From an uncultured Thomasclavelia sp. (lineage in GTDB: Bacteria > Bacillota_I > Bacilli_A > Erysipelotrichales > Coprobacillaceae): a DNA stretch of 64,000 nucleotides. The stretch lies in contig CAJUOR010000001.1 of assembly GCA_910588165.1 (NCBI GenBank), positions 1 through 64,000 of the forward strand. Reading direction: 5' to 3'. Under the pieces are notes generated by a model that worked only from the letters and a program-made list of their open reading frames with translations, had not been told where the DNA came from and ran no database searches. The position numbers were made by a program, and so were the translations under genes. Shown here piece after piece: positions 19,367 to 29,161 of this stretch (position 1 is its first letter; each line of letters begins with the position of its first letter).

Positions 19367-19378
19367 TATATTTAACTT

Positions 19379-20632
19379 CTATTCATGTCTTAAAGCTTCA
19401 ATCGGATCAAGATTAGCCGCCTTATAAGAAGGGATAATACCGAAAACAATCCCTATCAGCATGGAAAATGAAACTGATAAAATAGCTGCCGGCACACTGA
19501 TAGCAATCGGTATAACGTTAATTTTAGAAATCACTTGAGCTAAAATAATTCCCACAATAACACCTAAAATACCGCCTAAACTCGTCAATACAACCGACTC
19601 GGTCAAGAATTGCATCAAAATCATTTTCTTTCTGGCACCAATCGCCTTTTTCAAACCAATCTCATTAGTTCTTTCCGTAACTGACACTAACATAATATTC
19701 ATAACACCTATCCCACCGACTAACAGTGAAATACCCGCAATCCATATCAACATCATATTTGTCGACTGACTTAACTGTTGAATCTGTTTAGCTTGTTCCA
19801 ATAAGTTTTCTGATTTATACTTGATATTTTCATCGGCAACACTTAATCGCCCATTTAGAAGATCTGCTGTCTTTTGTCCGGCACTTGTCATAGCCTTTGT
19901 ATCTTTTCCTTTAATCGCAATACTTTGCGGTTCATCATAGCGGTAAATCGCAGGCCATGTGGCATCGGGTACATAGACAATACCACTGGATCTTTGTTGA
20001 TACATATAGTAATCCTCAATTGAGTTAATGACAGGCTCAAATGTTTCCAATTTTGTCACAACCCCCACAACCACATAAGGTCTACCTTTAACTTCGATGG
20101 TCTTGCCGACAGCTTCTTCGCCCTGAAACAATGACTTTGCCGAATTTTCATCTAAAATAGCTACCTTTTTAAATTGCTCATAGTCCTTTGACGTAAAGCC
20201 TCGACCCTTTCTCAAGACATAATCACAAGTTTCAAAATACTGTGGATCAACCCCATATATATACCCGCCGGAAATGGATTGGTTCAAATAATATACACCG
20301 TCATAATCTTGTCTAGACATAAATAATGAAACATTTTCCACTTCATCTAAAGCTTTAATCTTCTCCACCGTTTCCTTGTCAATCAGCGGAATACCTGAAG
20401 GAATCTGTTCATACGTAAAATCTAATGGATAATCCCCTTGATATATTTGTACATTGACTGTACTGCCCCCCGAACCGATTAAGTTCTGCTCAATCTGTTG
20501 ATTGGTTCCCTGAATAATCGAAACGATGGCGATAATTGCCGCAATTCCGATAATAATCCCTAACATAGTTAAGAATGAACGCATTTTATGTGACCAAATG
20601 CCTTGAAACGATAATCTAATATTTTCAATCAT
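19379..20632 (-). CDS. MacB-type ABC transporter permease
   Basis: 417 residues: an N-terminal membrane helix (MRSFLTMLGIIIGIAAIIAIVSI), a large extracytoplasmic MacB periplasmic-core-like domain, and a C-terminal FtsX domain with three helices and the family loop ERTNEIGLKKAIGARKKMILMQFL, ending YKAANLDPIEALRHE. Works with the ATPase at 22103 and the adaptors to export peptides, toxins or drugs across the single membrane. Last gene of a four-gene operon. Confidence 0.93.
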   Translation of the reverse strand: MIENIRLSFQGIWSHKMRSFLTMLGIIIGIAAIIAIVSIIQGTNQQIEQNLIGSGGSTVNVQIYQGDYPLDFTYEQIPSGIPLIDKETVEKIKALDEVENVSLFMSRQDYDGVYYLNQSISGGYIYGVDPQYFETCDYVLRKGRGFTSKDYEQFKKVAILDENSAKSLFQGEEAVGKTIEVKGRPYVVVGVVTKLETFEPVINSIEDYYMYQQRSSGIVYVPDATWPAIYRYDEPQSIAIKGKDTKAMTSAGQKTADLLNGRLSVADENIKYKSENLLEQAKQIQQLSQSTNMMLIWIAGISLLVGGIGVMNIMLVSVTERTNEIGLKKAIGARKKMILMQFLTESVVLTSLGGILGVIVGIILAQVISKINVIPIAISVPAAILSVSFSMLIGIVFGIIPSYKAANLDPIEALRHE

Positions 20633-20646
20633 TGTTCAATCCCTCC

Positions 20647-22116
20647 CTATGCCCTTTTATTTGTTTTTACGCCTTCTTGGGCGGTCTTGCCATAAGGGAA
20701 AGCAATGTAATCTTCTTCTGTCAATCCCGCTTTAATTTCAATCGCATAACCACCTGAAACAATCTGACCGGTCGTTACATATTGCTTCACTAGTTTGCCG
20801 TTACTATCCTTCATCACATAGCTCTTGCCGTTTTCTTCACGAATATAAGAAGACTCTAAGTAAATGCGATTTGTTGTTGCCACATCTTGCGAAGCAAATG
20901 ATAAAGACAAATATTGCCCATTTTTCAAATCATCGGCATTCTCAATATAAGCTGTAAATGAATAATAAGAACAGTTAGGATTGCCCATGCCCCAATACAT
21001 CGGCGATTCATTTGGATAGGTATCAATACTTTGAATTTTAGCTTGATAAGTTAAGCCTGTTTCCCATGAAGAAGCAGTAATTTCCTGACCAACCTTAATC
21101 TTGTCTAGCCACAACTCACTAATATCGGCTTTAACGTATAGTCCATCACTTCCCACAATACTTATGAAAGCTGAACCATCGTTAGGTAAGGCATTCACAT
21201 CGCCGATCGTTTTAACCGTACCGCTGATTTCAGCGTAAATTGTACCGTCTTTAACCTGCTTTTCAGTACTCGACAAGACTAGATTGCTTTGTCTGATATT
21301 TAGGTCAATCTCTTTTAATTCGCTCTCTTTTTTACTAATCAACGCTTTTAATTCTTCTTGTGTATAAGTTTCCTCAACAGGTTCGCTAGGTTCTTCAATT
21401 TTAGGATTTCCGTTCAATTCCCACTTAGAATCATCTTCACAATCGTGGAAGAATGATTTTTCGGTAATGATTTTTGCCGGTGTCCCCTCTATTCTGATTA
21501 ACACCTTAAAATCTTTCATATCTCTGACCTTATTGATAAAACTGCCTAAAAGAAATGCATCTTGACTGCAATTAAATTGATATTCTTTGACAATCTTGCC
21601 TTGCCACTCTATTTCATTGGGCTTAGCCTTGTCAATATCGTCAGCATCTAAATAATTCAATAACATTCCGTCAACCGTCGTTTTAGGTGGAAGTGAATCC
21701 TCCGGTTCTACCGGTTTGACAGGTTGAACACTTCTTAATCTATCTAACTCTTTTTTAGTTGCTTCATAAGTCTGTTTAAGTCTTTGCACTTCCAAACGCT
21801 GTCTATCCAAAGTCATATTTAAACTTTCCATATCAAAAGAAATAATCGCATCACCGACATTTACTTGCTGACCTTGGGTAACATGGACCTCTTTGATTAC
21901 TTGTGTAGCATCTACATAAACTGATTGAGCTTTATCGTTTGTAACCATGCCGTCAGTTTGCATCGTGTCCTGATAATAACCCATATTGATTAAAGCGACA
22001 TTTTGAACTTCCGCAACTAATTGACTTTTATTATATGCTCGCACGCCGAAAATAATACCGATAATCGCAACCACACTGATACTGACTAAAAGAATAATTT
22101 TCTTATATTTCATCAT
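20647..22116 (-). CDS. MacA/HlyD-type adaptor protein, second copy
   Basis: 489 residues. One N-terminal membrane anchor (KIILLVSISVVAIIGIIFGV), a split biotinyl-lipoyl-like hairpin around a coiled coil (LDRQRLEVQRLKQTYEATKKELDRL), and beta-barrel regions. An insertion of about 110 residues (roughly 125-240) interrupts the hairpin and contains many acidic residues and two cysteines; it is absent from the other adaptor. ATG 22116 follows GGAGGTAA and overlaps the ATPase gene by 14 bp. Confidence 0.85.
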   Translation of the reverse strand: MMKYKKIILLVSISVVAIIGIIFGVRAYNKSQLVAEVQNVALINMGYYQDTMQTDGMVTNDKAQSVYVDATQVIKEVHVTQGQQVNVGDAIISFDMESLNMTLDRQRLEVQRLKQTYEATKKELDRLRSVQPVKPVEPEDSLPPKTTVDGMLLNYLDADDIDKAKPNEIEWQGKIVKEYQFNCSQDAFLLGSFINKVRDMKDFKVLIRIEGTPAKIITEKSFFHDCEDDSKWELNGNPKIEEPSEPVEETYTQEELKALISKKESELKEIDLNIRQSNLVLSSTEKQVKDGTIYAEISGTVKTIGDVNALPNDGSAFISIVGSDGLYVKADISELWLDKIKVGQEITASSWETGLTYQAKIQSIDTYPNESPMYWGMGNPNCSYYSFTAYIENADDLKNGQYLSLSFASQDVATTNRIYLESSYIREENGKSYVMKDSNGKLVKQYVTTGQIVSGGYAIEIKAGLTEEDYIAFPYGKTAQEGVKTNKRA

Positions 22117-22792
22117 GACCGGTTACCTCCATACTTGAAATTTCACCATCTATAATATGGAAGCCACGTTTGGCATGATTGGCAACATTTTGATCATGTG
22201 TAATCATGACAACCGTCACACCTTCGTCGTTGAGTGTTTTAAAAAGCTCCATAATAGACTTGCCCGACTTAGAATCTAACGCCCCTGTCGGTTCATCGGC
22301 TAAAAGAATTTTGGGGTGATTGACAATTGCCCGTGCAATCGCAACACGTTGTTTTTGCCCACCTGAAAGCTGATTTGGCTTAAAGTCAGCCCGATCTTCC
22401 AACCCTACTTTCTTTAAGGCTTCTAAGGCTCTTTTTTTCCGTTCCTCTTTTTTCACTCCGGCATAGATTAAAGGTAATGCAACATTATCTAAAGCACTTT
22501 GACGTGGCAAAAGCTGAAAGTTTTGAAAAACAAAACCTATACTGTTTAAACGAATCTCAGATAAATGTTCATCATCTAATTTTGAAATATCAACACCATC
22601 TAACTCATAAACACCTGAAGTAGCTTTGTCAAGGCAACCGATAATATTCATCAAAGTCGACTTACCCGATCCGGAAGGTCCCATAATCGCCACATATTCG
22701 CCTTCACTAATCGTTAAAGAAATATCTTTAAGAACCGAAACGACTAAATTCTCTTGCGAATAGTCTTTAAATATATTCTTTAATTCAATCAT
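22103..22792 (-). CDS. MacB-type ABC transporter ATP-binding protein
   Basis: 229 residues, a complete ABC domain: Walker A GPSGSGKSTLMNIIG, Q-loop FVFQNFQLLPRQS, signature LSGGQKQRVAIARA, Walker B ILLADEPTGALD and H-loop MITHD. The FNFQLLP-type Q-loop and the LDxxSGKSIMELF stretch are typical of MacB/LolD exporters. It sits between the two adaptor genes and upstream of the permease. Confidence 0.95.
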   Translation of the reverse strand: MIELKNIFKDYSQENLVVSVLKDISLTISEGEYVAIMGPSGSGKSTLMNIIGCLDKATSGVYELDGVDISKLDDEHLSEIRLNSIGFVFQNFQLLPRQSALDNVALPLIYAGVKKEERKKRALEALKKVGLEDRADFKPNQLSGGQKQRVAIARAIVNHPKILLADEPTGALDSKSGKSIMELFKTLNDEGVTVVMITHDQNVANHAKRGFHIIDGEISSMEVTGHDEI

Positions 22793-22804
22793 TTCTAATT
22801 CCTC

Positions 22805-24124
22805 CTATTCCGCAATCGGCTCCTTTGTGTCATTTGGTGTAGCCCCTTCATCAACTGCTCCATCATCAATCATACCATCATCACTAGGCACCTCTTCACC
22901 ATTAGAATCCGGATTATATAATGGTGAGTTATAATCAACTTCCGATTCATCTCTAACGGTTGTGATACCTTTATAAAGACCCGGCATTGGCCATGTAATC
23001 GCATCTTCCATTGTTAAGCCTTCGGTAATTTCGTAACGCATCAATTCCTCATTGTACTCACCTAAAGTAACACTGCGTTTTTCTAATTTATGACTGTTAG
23101 TTGACGCCCAAACATAAGCTTTATTATCTTCAAAAACAATGTAGGATTCATCTAACCAGATACCTTCTAATTTTGTCGTTTGACCGTAGTCTAACTCAAT
23201 TAAAACGTGTTGTCCAAGTAATAAACCATCAGTCTTTTCTAATTTAATATAAAATGGATATTGGCTTGTGCTTTCACCGCTACCGCCACCCATCATATAG
23301 TCATTAGAATTACCATCTTCAACTGTTTCGGTATCTATTAAAGTAATGACGCCTTTCCAAACTTTCGTTTCATCAACTCTAGAACGCACTAAAACCGGCT
23401 GATCGGCCGTTAAACTAAAAACATTTTGTTCATCTACTTTACCTTTGATTAAATAATCTCCGGTTGCCATAATCGACATAAAGGCTTGCGTATTGCCAAA
23501 TTGGTCGTATCCTTCGTTGTTAATACTTTTCACAACACCGGCGATTTTACTTGTCACAACAGAATTATCAATAGCTTGTTGGTAACGATTCATATCAGCA
23601 TATTTGCTTTTCTTCGTGTATTCTTGTTCTTTGATTGCCATCTCATTATCTTGAATTTGAATTGTATACTCAAGTTGTTTATCGTCAGGCGCTTCGGCTT
23701 TTTCTTTTTTCAATTCTTCATTTTGAGCCTTGAGGCTTGCAATCTGATTGTCAATGCCTTCAATTTCTAAAGTTAAACTTGAAATTTGATAGTAAGCATC
23801 TTCTGTATCATAAGAAAATAATGGTGTTCCTTCTTCAACCGAATCACCTACCTTCACAAAAATCTCATTGACTTTCTGACTGTCATCTTTATTGATATTT
23901 TGCGTTTGAGTCGCCTCTACAATGCCTGAGTAACTGTTGCTTGCTCCATTGTTTAATCCCATAATCTCTTCGATGGTTTGAACATAAACCTTGTCGTTAT
24001 TCCCACCTGCACTTTTAAAGACAACTTGGTAAATGATTATACTCACGACTATGACTCCCAAACCACCAAGTAGTAACCAGCGATTTTTATTTTTCGATAA
24101 ATCGAGCTTCTTTAAATTTTCCAT
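22805..24124 (-). CDS. MacA/HlyD-type adaptor protein, first copy
   Basis: 439 residues from ATG 24124 (GGGAGG upstream). An N-terminal anchor (WLLLGGLGVIVVSIIIYQVVF) is followed by a lipoyl-like half motif, a coiled coil (IASLKAQNEELKKEKAEAPDDK), the second half motif and a beta-barrel domain. The C-terminal tail of about 45 residues is very acidic and probably disordered. First gene of the adaptor-ATPase-adaptor-permease operon. Confidence 0.85.
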   Translation of the reverse strand: MENLKKLDLSKNKNRWLLLGGLGVIVVSIIIYQVVFKSAGGNNDKVYVQTIEEIMGLNNGASNSYSGIVEATQTQNINKDDSQKVNEIFVKVGDSVEEGTPLFSYDTEDAYYQISSLTLEIEGIDNQIASLKAQNEELKKEKAEAPDDKQLEYTIQIQDNEMAIKEQEYTKKSKYADMNRYQQAIDNSVVTSKIAGVVKSINNEGYDQFGNTQAFMSIMATGDYLIKGKVDEQNVFSLTADQPVLVRSRVDETKVWKGVITLIDTETVEDGNSNDYMMGGGSGESTSQYPFYIKLEKTDGLLLGQHVLIELDYGQTTKLEGIWLDESYIVFEDNKAYVWASTNSHKLEKRSVTLGEYNEELMRYEITEGLTMEDAITWPMPGLYKGITTVRDESEVDYNSPLYNPDSNGEEVPSDDGMIDDGAVDEGATPNDTKEPIAE

Positions 24125-24393
24125 ACATTTCCTCCCCAATTTTTGCAATTATATTTTACACTATATGCCCTTGCTAAAGAATAGATAAGTTCTTAATATT
24201 TTCTTATTTCACATAATAGTCGACATTTACCTGAACACTTCTTCAAATTAAACATATTTGTTATGAATTTAATCATACCATCTTTGATGTTGTGCCTAAT
24301 ATTTGAAAAAGCCTATAATAGAACTTACCTTTTTCTTCTTTCTACTCCATTTTACAATACTCCCTCTTTTTTTACAAAACATATTGAAATGAA
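24125..24393. other. Divergent intergenic region without a gene
   Basis: About 270 AT-rich bases between the MacAB-like operon and the ROK gene promoter. A TATAAT box on the minus strand, in the 24145-24165 area, may drive the adaptor operon. I see no ORF, RNA structure or strong palindrome. Confidence 0.5.
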
Positions 24394-24422
24394 ATGACAA
24401 ATCCTAAAAAAATAGGTAGAAT
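24394..24422 (+). promoter_or_regulatory. Promoter of the ROK kinase gene
   Basis: ATGACA (24394-24399), 17-bp spacer, TAGAAT (24417-24422), about 19 bp before the start codon. Confidence 0.65.
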
Positions 24423-24440
24423 AAAGATGAGGTGAATACA

Positions 24441-25349
24441 ATGAAAAAATATTTAGTTTTTGATTTTGGCGGGACATTCATCAAATATGCCTTGATGAAT
24501 GAAAATGGAGAGATTTTAGAAAAAAGTAAGTTTCCAAGCCAAAGGGACAAACATACTTTGGAAACCTTTATGTCTGAAATTCAGCACGTTTATCTTAACT
24601 ACAAGGAACAAATTTCAGGGATTGCCATCAGTTCTCCGGGTCTAGTCGACACAGATAGCGGCATGATTTACATTGGTGGTGCTTTAGGCAAATTCTTAGC
24701 CGATGTGAATTTGATTGAAGTTGTCAGAAAAACTTGTGATAATATTCCGGTGAGTGTTGAAAACGATGGTAAATGTGCCGGTTTAGCAGAGATTTGGAAA
24801 GGCAGTGCCAAAGATAAGGATAGTGCGATTACGATTGCCTTTGGGACAGGCATCGCCGGATCTGTTGTTTGGAATAATCACGTCCATCATGGCAAACATT
24901 TAATTGCCGGAGAATTTAGTTCATTATTATTAGATGGGGATTATCAAAATTGTGAAGTCATTAACTTTTCAACCCGATGTGCCACTAGCTCCATGGTTAA
25001 AAAAGCAGCCCAAGTATTAAACTTGCCTTTAGAAGAAATGAGCGGAGAAATTTTATTTGAAAAAGCCAGTCAAGGCGATATGGCTATGCAGGATATTTTA
25101 AATGAAACATACTACCACACAGCTATTCAGATTTTAAATATTCAAACGATTTACGATCCCGATGTCTTTTTAATCGGCGGTGGCATTTCGGAACAGCCAT
25201 GTGTGATTGAGGGAATTAACCGCTACATTCAAGAAATTCATGCCCAAAGTCCTCGTTTAGTTATTCCTGTAGTCCGTGCTTGTACATTTAAAAATGATGC
25301 TAATTTACTTGGAGCTTTATATCATCATTTAGCTCAATTTGAAAATTAA
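24441..25349 (+). CDS. ROK-family sugar kinase
   Basis: Actin-fold kinase, 302 residues. Phosphate loop DFGGTFIKYALM at residues 6-17, ENDGKCAGLAE with the catalytic-base region, GTGIAGSVV, and the adenosine loop GGGISEQP near residue 245. The CxCGxxGC zinc cluster of glucokinase and NagC-type ROK proteins is absent (the region reads AGEFSSLLLDGD), as in BglK-type members, so the substrate may be a glycoside or amino sugar rather than free glucose. ATG 24441 is favoured over GTG 24432, which lies in the ribosome site. Confidence 0.88.
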   Translation: MKKYLVFDFGGTFIKYALMNENGEILEKSKFPSQRDKHTLETFMSEIQHVYLNYKEQISGIAISSPGLVDTDSGMIYIGGALGKFLADVNLIEVVRKTCDNIPVSVENDGKCAGLAEIWKGSAKDKDSAITIAFGTGIAGSVVWNNHVHHGKHLIAGEFSSLLLDGDYQNCEVINFSTRCATSSMVKKAAQVLNLPLEEMSGEILFEKASQGDMAMQDILNETYYHTAIQILNIQTIYDPDVFLIGGGISEQPCVIEGINRYIQEIHAQSPRLVIPVVRACTFKNDANLLGALYHHLAQFEN

Positions 25350-25372
25350 GTTATTTAAATAGCGTTTATTTT

Positions 25373-25394
25373 AAGGGAATCTGTTCCCTTTTTT
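25373..25394 (+). terminator. Terminator of the ROK kinase gene
   Basis: AAGGGAA, 4-base loop, TTCCCTTTTTT. Confidence 0.75.
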
Positions 25395-25404
25395 CTGATT
25401 TCAT

Positions 25405-25435
25405 CTAAAAAACGTATCCTCATAAAGATACGTTT
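25405..25435 (-). terminator. Terminator of the membrane protein gene 25443-26309
   Basis: AAACGTATC and GATACGTTT form a perfect 9-bp stem; on the minus strand the stem runs into TTTTTT. The stop codon is 8 bp away. Confidence 0.8.
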
Positions 25436-25442
25436 GATCAAA

Positions 25443-26309
25443 CTATTTTCTGACTTCTTTAAAAAAAACAGTAATCGCTAATGTTTCTTTAACTTTATAA
25501 ATCATAATTGAAATAAGTGTACTGATTAAACCAATCAAAACAGCTAGTATAAGATTAAATACGAAGATAGAAACAGACGGTAAAATCGTTAATAACTGTT
25601 GAAACATAGTTGTTAGTGCAACTGAGAATGCATTTACGATAATGGCTGAAATCAAAACGTATGGCAAATAAGTCAAACGCAAGCCGATATAAGTCATAAA
25701 ATGACCTTTCATGCTTTTGACGGAAGCTGCTAAAGATGCAAATAATCCCATTTCATCTTCTATCACATAATAATAAGATAAACTGAAATAAGATTGAACG
25801 ATAAATCCGATAATAATAGCTACGACAATCCCTAACAATGTCCCTAAGAAAATTGTAATGGCACCATCTGAGAAGAGGCTTTCGACATTACCTGTAAAAA
25901 CTACTCTTAGAGCAGTGGCTAATTCATCTAGCGAATGGCTGGAAACATAAACAAAAATCATTAAGGTTAAAACCTGAACAAGATAGATGACTAATGTTCG
26001 CCCCACAAAAGGAATCATAATCTTAAAATATTTTTTAATTCCCGCAAATGTAAAAGAAGCTGTCTTAACTTCTTTAGCGCGATGCTCATAAGCTAATAAA
26101 GAAGCCTTTACCATACCGTATTCAATCGGACTAAATAAAGCCGCAATTAAATAAAGATAAGGTATATTAACTTCTGCGCCAATAATATCTAATACAGACT
26201 TAGCAACTGCCACAATACCTGTAACCGCAAAAAATGTACCGGTGATATAGTGACTGCTTCTGCTATATAGCAAATTGGCTTCATTTCTGATTTCTTTAAT
26301 TGTTTTCAT
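25443..26309 (-). CDS. Multi-pass membrane protein, DUF975-like
   Basis: 288 residues with about six hydrophobic segments. The first residues, MKTIKEIRNEANLLYSR, and the pattern of a short cytoplasmic N-terminus followed by paired helices resemble the DUF975 family of uncharacterised Bacillota membrane proteins. Helix segments at roughly 22-42, 45-65, 95-125, 150-175, 205-235 and 245-275. Monocistronic. No enzymatic motif seen; function unknown. Confidence 0.7.
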   Translation of the reverse strand: MKTIKEIRNEANLLYSRSSHYITGTFFAVTGIVAVAKSVLDIIGAEVNIPYLYLIAALFSPIEYGMVKASLLAYEHRAKEVKTASFTFAGIKKYFKIMIPFVGRTLVIYLVQVLTLMIFVYVSSHSLDELATALRVVFTGNVESLFSDGAITIFLGTLLGIVVAIIIGFIVQSYFSLSYYYVIEDEMGLFASLAASVKSMKGHFMTYIGLRLTYLPYVLISAIIVNAFSVALTTMFQQLLTILPSVSIFVFNLILAVLIGLISTLISIMIYKVKETLAITVFFKEVRK

Positions 26310-26397
26310 TTTAAATCCTCCCCGAATAGCTTCATTATATCATAACTTCAATAAAATTGAAATTTTATTAAAAAAAAGTTTTCTTTTCCTATATTGG

Positions 26398-26426
26398 TTG
26401 AGAATGATTTAAAAAAATGCTAGAAT
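26398..26426 (+). promoter_or_regulatory. Promoter of the DegV gene
   Basis: TTGAGA (26398-26403), 17-bp spacer, TAGAAT (26421-26426); the ribosome site AAAAGGAGG follows. Confidence 0.65.
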
Positions 26427-26450
26427 ATATGAGAAAAGGAGGCGCCAACG

Positions 26451-27329
26451 ATGCCCAAAATCGCTATTATGACTGACAGCAACAGTGGAATTACCCAAAA
26501 GCAAGCTAAAGAATTAGGAATCTATGTCGTCCCTATGCCTTTTACCATTAATCAAGAAGATTACGAAGAAGATATTAACTTAACTCGTAAACAATTTTTT
26601 GAAATGTTAGAAAATGGAGCTACGGTATCCACTTCACAGCCCTCTTTAGGTAAATTAGCTGCCTTATTTGAAAAATTATTAGAAGAATATGATGAAATTG
26701 TCTATATGCCGATGTCTAGCGGATTATCCGGCTCATATCAAAGCGCTAAGGTATTAGCCGAAGATTATCATGGACGTATTCAGGTAGTTAATAATCAACG
26801 TATTTCAGCAACTCTCGAACAAGATGTTTACGATGCCTTAGTCTATGTCAAACAAGGTAAAAACGCTAGTGAAATTCGTCAAATTTTAGAAGATAAACGC
26901 TTTGATTGTTGCATTTATATCACCGTTGATACCTTAAGTTATTTAAGCAAAGGCGGACGCATTACTCCTGCGGTTGCCGCTATTGGTAATCTCTTGAAAA
27001 TCCGTCCGATCATGAATATTGACGGTGGGAAATTAGATTTATTTGCGAAAGCCAGAACACAAGCAAAAGCCGAAAAAATTATGATTGATGCCTTGCGTCA
27101 TGATATTGAAACACGAATAGATCCACAAGGACATGGAGATAATGTTTATGTACGCATTGCTCATTCCAACTGTTTAGAAGAAGCCGAAAAATTAAGAGAA
27201 AAATTAAAAGCAGAATTTCCGGGACAGGAAGTTCGTATCGTGCCTTTGGCATTATCTATCGCCTGCCACACCGGGCCTGGCGCACTAGGTTGTGGATGTG
27301 TATCAAAAATGGTTGAAAAGGATGCCTAG
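26451..27329 (+). CDS. DegV-family fatty-acid-binding protein (FakB-like)
   Basis: DegV proteins hold a fatty acid and present it to the kinase FakA, which makes acyl phosphate for phospholipid synthesis. 292 residues. Marks: MTDSNSGI near the N-terminus, the lipid-contact loop TSQPSLGK, MSSGLSGSYQSA, LSYLSKGGRI and a C-terminal HTGPGALG. A complete FakA is not in the window, only the small FakA-like domain at 7532. The start follows AAAAGGAGG. Confidence 0.92.
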   Translation: MPKIAIMTDSNSGITQKQAKELGIYVVPMPFTINQEDYEEDINLTRKQFFEMLENGATVSTSQPSLGKLAALFEKLLEEYDEIVYMPMSSGLSGSYQSAKVLAEDYHGRIQVVNNQRISATLEQDVYDALVYVKQGKNASEIRQILEDKRFDCCIYITVDTLSYLSKGGRITPAVAAIGNLLKIRPIMNIDGGKLDLFAKARTQAKAEKIMIDALRHDIETRIDPQGHGDNVYVRIAHSNCLEEAEKLREKLKAEFPGQEVRIVPLALSIACHTGPGALGCGCVSKMVEKDA

Positions 27330-27388
27330 CATTCTTTTTTCCTTTTCATTTGGGTATAATATATAAAATTTAAGAAAGAGGTGACCCT

Positions 27389-29161
27389 ATGCCATATACT
27401 CAAAACAATATTTCTCGTCATCAAACGACAGGTAATAGACAAACCAGAAAACCTGTCAATAGACAGCAAAATACCTATGACCGCTTTAAAGATACACGTG
27501 TCTTTGCCTTAGGTGGTTTAAATGAAGTAGGTAAAAATATGTATTGTATTGAACATAATGACGAAATTATGATTATTGATGCCGGTGTCAAATTTGCCGA
27601 GTATACACTTCCGGGAATCGACTACGTTATTCCCGATTACACTTATTTAGTTAGAAATCAAAGAAAGATTAAAGGGCTTCTGATCACGCATGGTCACGAG
27701 GACCATATCGGAGGCATTCCGTTTCTTTTGCGTTTAGTTCATATTCCGATGATTTATGCCTCACCTTTAGCTTGTGCCTTAATCACAAGAAAGCTCGAGG
27801 AACATCGCTTGACTCATGTTACTAAATTCTTCCGCATTGATGATGAAACTCAAATCAAAACAAAATATTTTAATATCGGTTTTTTCAAAACCAATCACTC
27901 TGTTCCTGAATCTATGGGAATTATTGTCAATACACCTAACGGTCGAATTGTTTCAACCGGTGACTTTAAATTCGATTTAACACCGGTCGGTGATGCTGCC
28001 GATTTACAGAAAATGTCTTTTTTAGGTTTTACAGGTGTAACACTTTTAATGAGTGACTCAACTAACTCCGAAGTACCGGCTTTCTCAATCAGTGAAAAGA
28101 AAGTCGCTAATTCCATTCAAGATATATTCAGAAAAACCGATGGTCGTTTAATTGTCGCAACCTTTGCCTCAAATGTTCATCGTGTTCAACAGATTATTGA
28201 TTCGGCGGTTAAGTTTGATCGTCGTATCCTTGTCTATGGACGTTCGATGGAAAATGTCATCACGACTTCCAGAAAAATGGGTTATATTAAATGTCCTGAT
28301 CGCTTCTTCATTAAAAATTCCGAAGCTAAACATTTTAAAGATAATCAAATTTTAATTTTATGTACCGGTAGCCAAGGAGAACCATTAGCAGCTCTATCAA
28401 GAATTGCCGCCGGAACACATCGTAATATTTCAATTAAACCGGGTGATACCGTGGTCTTTTCAAGTAGTGCGATTCCCGGTAATGCGACTAGTATCAATCA
28501 TGTCGTTAATCAACTCTTTAGATCGGGAGCTAATGTCTTAACCCATTCAGCTTTCAACTCTTTACATACTTCAGGACACGCCGGTCAGGAAGAACAGAAA
28601 CTGATGTTACTTTTGATGAAGCCTAAATATTTTATGCCAATGCATGGCGAATACCGTATGTTGAAAATTCACGCTAAGCTATCCCATGAAGTTGGCGTTA
28701 ATCCACGCAATGCTTTTGTGCTTTCAAATGGCGATACTATTATTTTAAGAAATGAAGAAGCTTTTCGTGGTGCCCGTGTGCAAACAGACGATATCTACGT
28801 TGACGGTAATGATATTACCGGTTTATCAACTGCTGTCTTAAGAGATAGACAAAACCTTTCTAATGATGGTATGGTGTCCATTTTAATCAGCATGGATTCT
28901 CATGCCGGTAAGCTTCTAACCCGCCCGGTTATCATTTCCAGAGGATTTGTCTACATGAAAGAAAGTACGGAAATGATTAAAGAAGCTGAAAATCTCATTC
29001 AGACAACACTGACTAAACTTCTATCACGCAAAACAACATTTGCGGAAATCAAAAATACCATTCGTGATACCCTCGAGCCATATTTTTACACTAAAACTAA
29101 CCGCAATCCAATGGTGATTCCTGTCATCATGAACAAAAAACAACAGCCTCATGCTCATTAA
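27389..29161 (+). CDS. Ribonuclease J
   Basis: Beta-CASP metallo-beta-lactamase ribonuclease with 5'-3' exo- and endonuclease activity, central to mRNA decay in Bacillota. Zinc motif HGHEDHIGG near residue 99, STGDFKFD, DSTNSEVP, CTGSQGEP, SGHAGQEE and MPMHGEYRML. 590 residues; it carries a basic, Asn/Gln-rich N-terminal extension of about 30 residues before DTRVFALGGLNEVGKN. The residues do not tell J1 from J2. It overlaps the next gene by 11 bp. Confidence 0.95.
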   Translation: MPYTQNNISRHQTTGNRQTRKPVNRQQNTYDRFKDTRVFALGGLNEVGKNMYCIEHNDEIMIIDAGVKFAEYTLPGIDYVIPDYTYLVRNQRKIKGLLITHGHEDHIGGIPFLLRLVHIPMIYASPLACALITRKLEEHRLTHVTKFFRIDDETQIKTKYFNIGFFKTNHSVPESMGIIVNTPNGRIVSTGDFKFDLTPVGDAADLQKMSFLGFTGVTLLMSDSTNSEVPAFSISEKKVANSIQDIFRKTDGRLIVATFASNVHRVQQIIDSAVKFDRRILVYGRSMENVITTSRKMGYIKCPDRFFIKNSEAKHFKDNQILILCTGSQGEPLAALSRIAAGTHRNISIKPGDTVVFSSSAIPGNATSINHVVNQLFRSGANVLTHSAFNSLHTSGHAGQEEQKLMLLLMKPKYFMPMHGEYRMLKIHAKLSHEVGVNPRNAFVLSNGDTIILRNEEAFRGARVQTDDIYVDGNDITGLSTAVLRDRQNLSNDGMVSILISMDSHAGKLLTRPVIISRGFVYMKESTEMIKEAENLIQTTLTKLLSRKTTFAEIKNTIRDTLEPYFYTKTNRNPMVIPVIMNKKQQPHAH

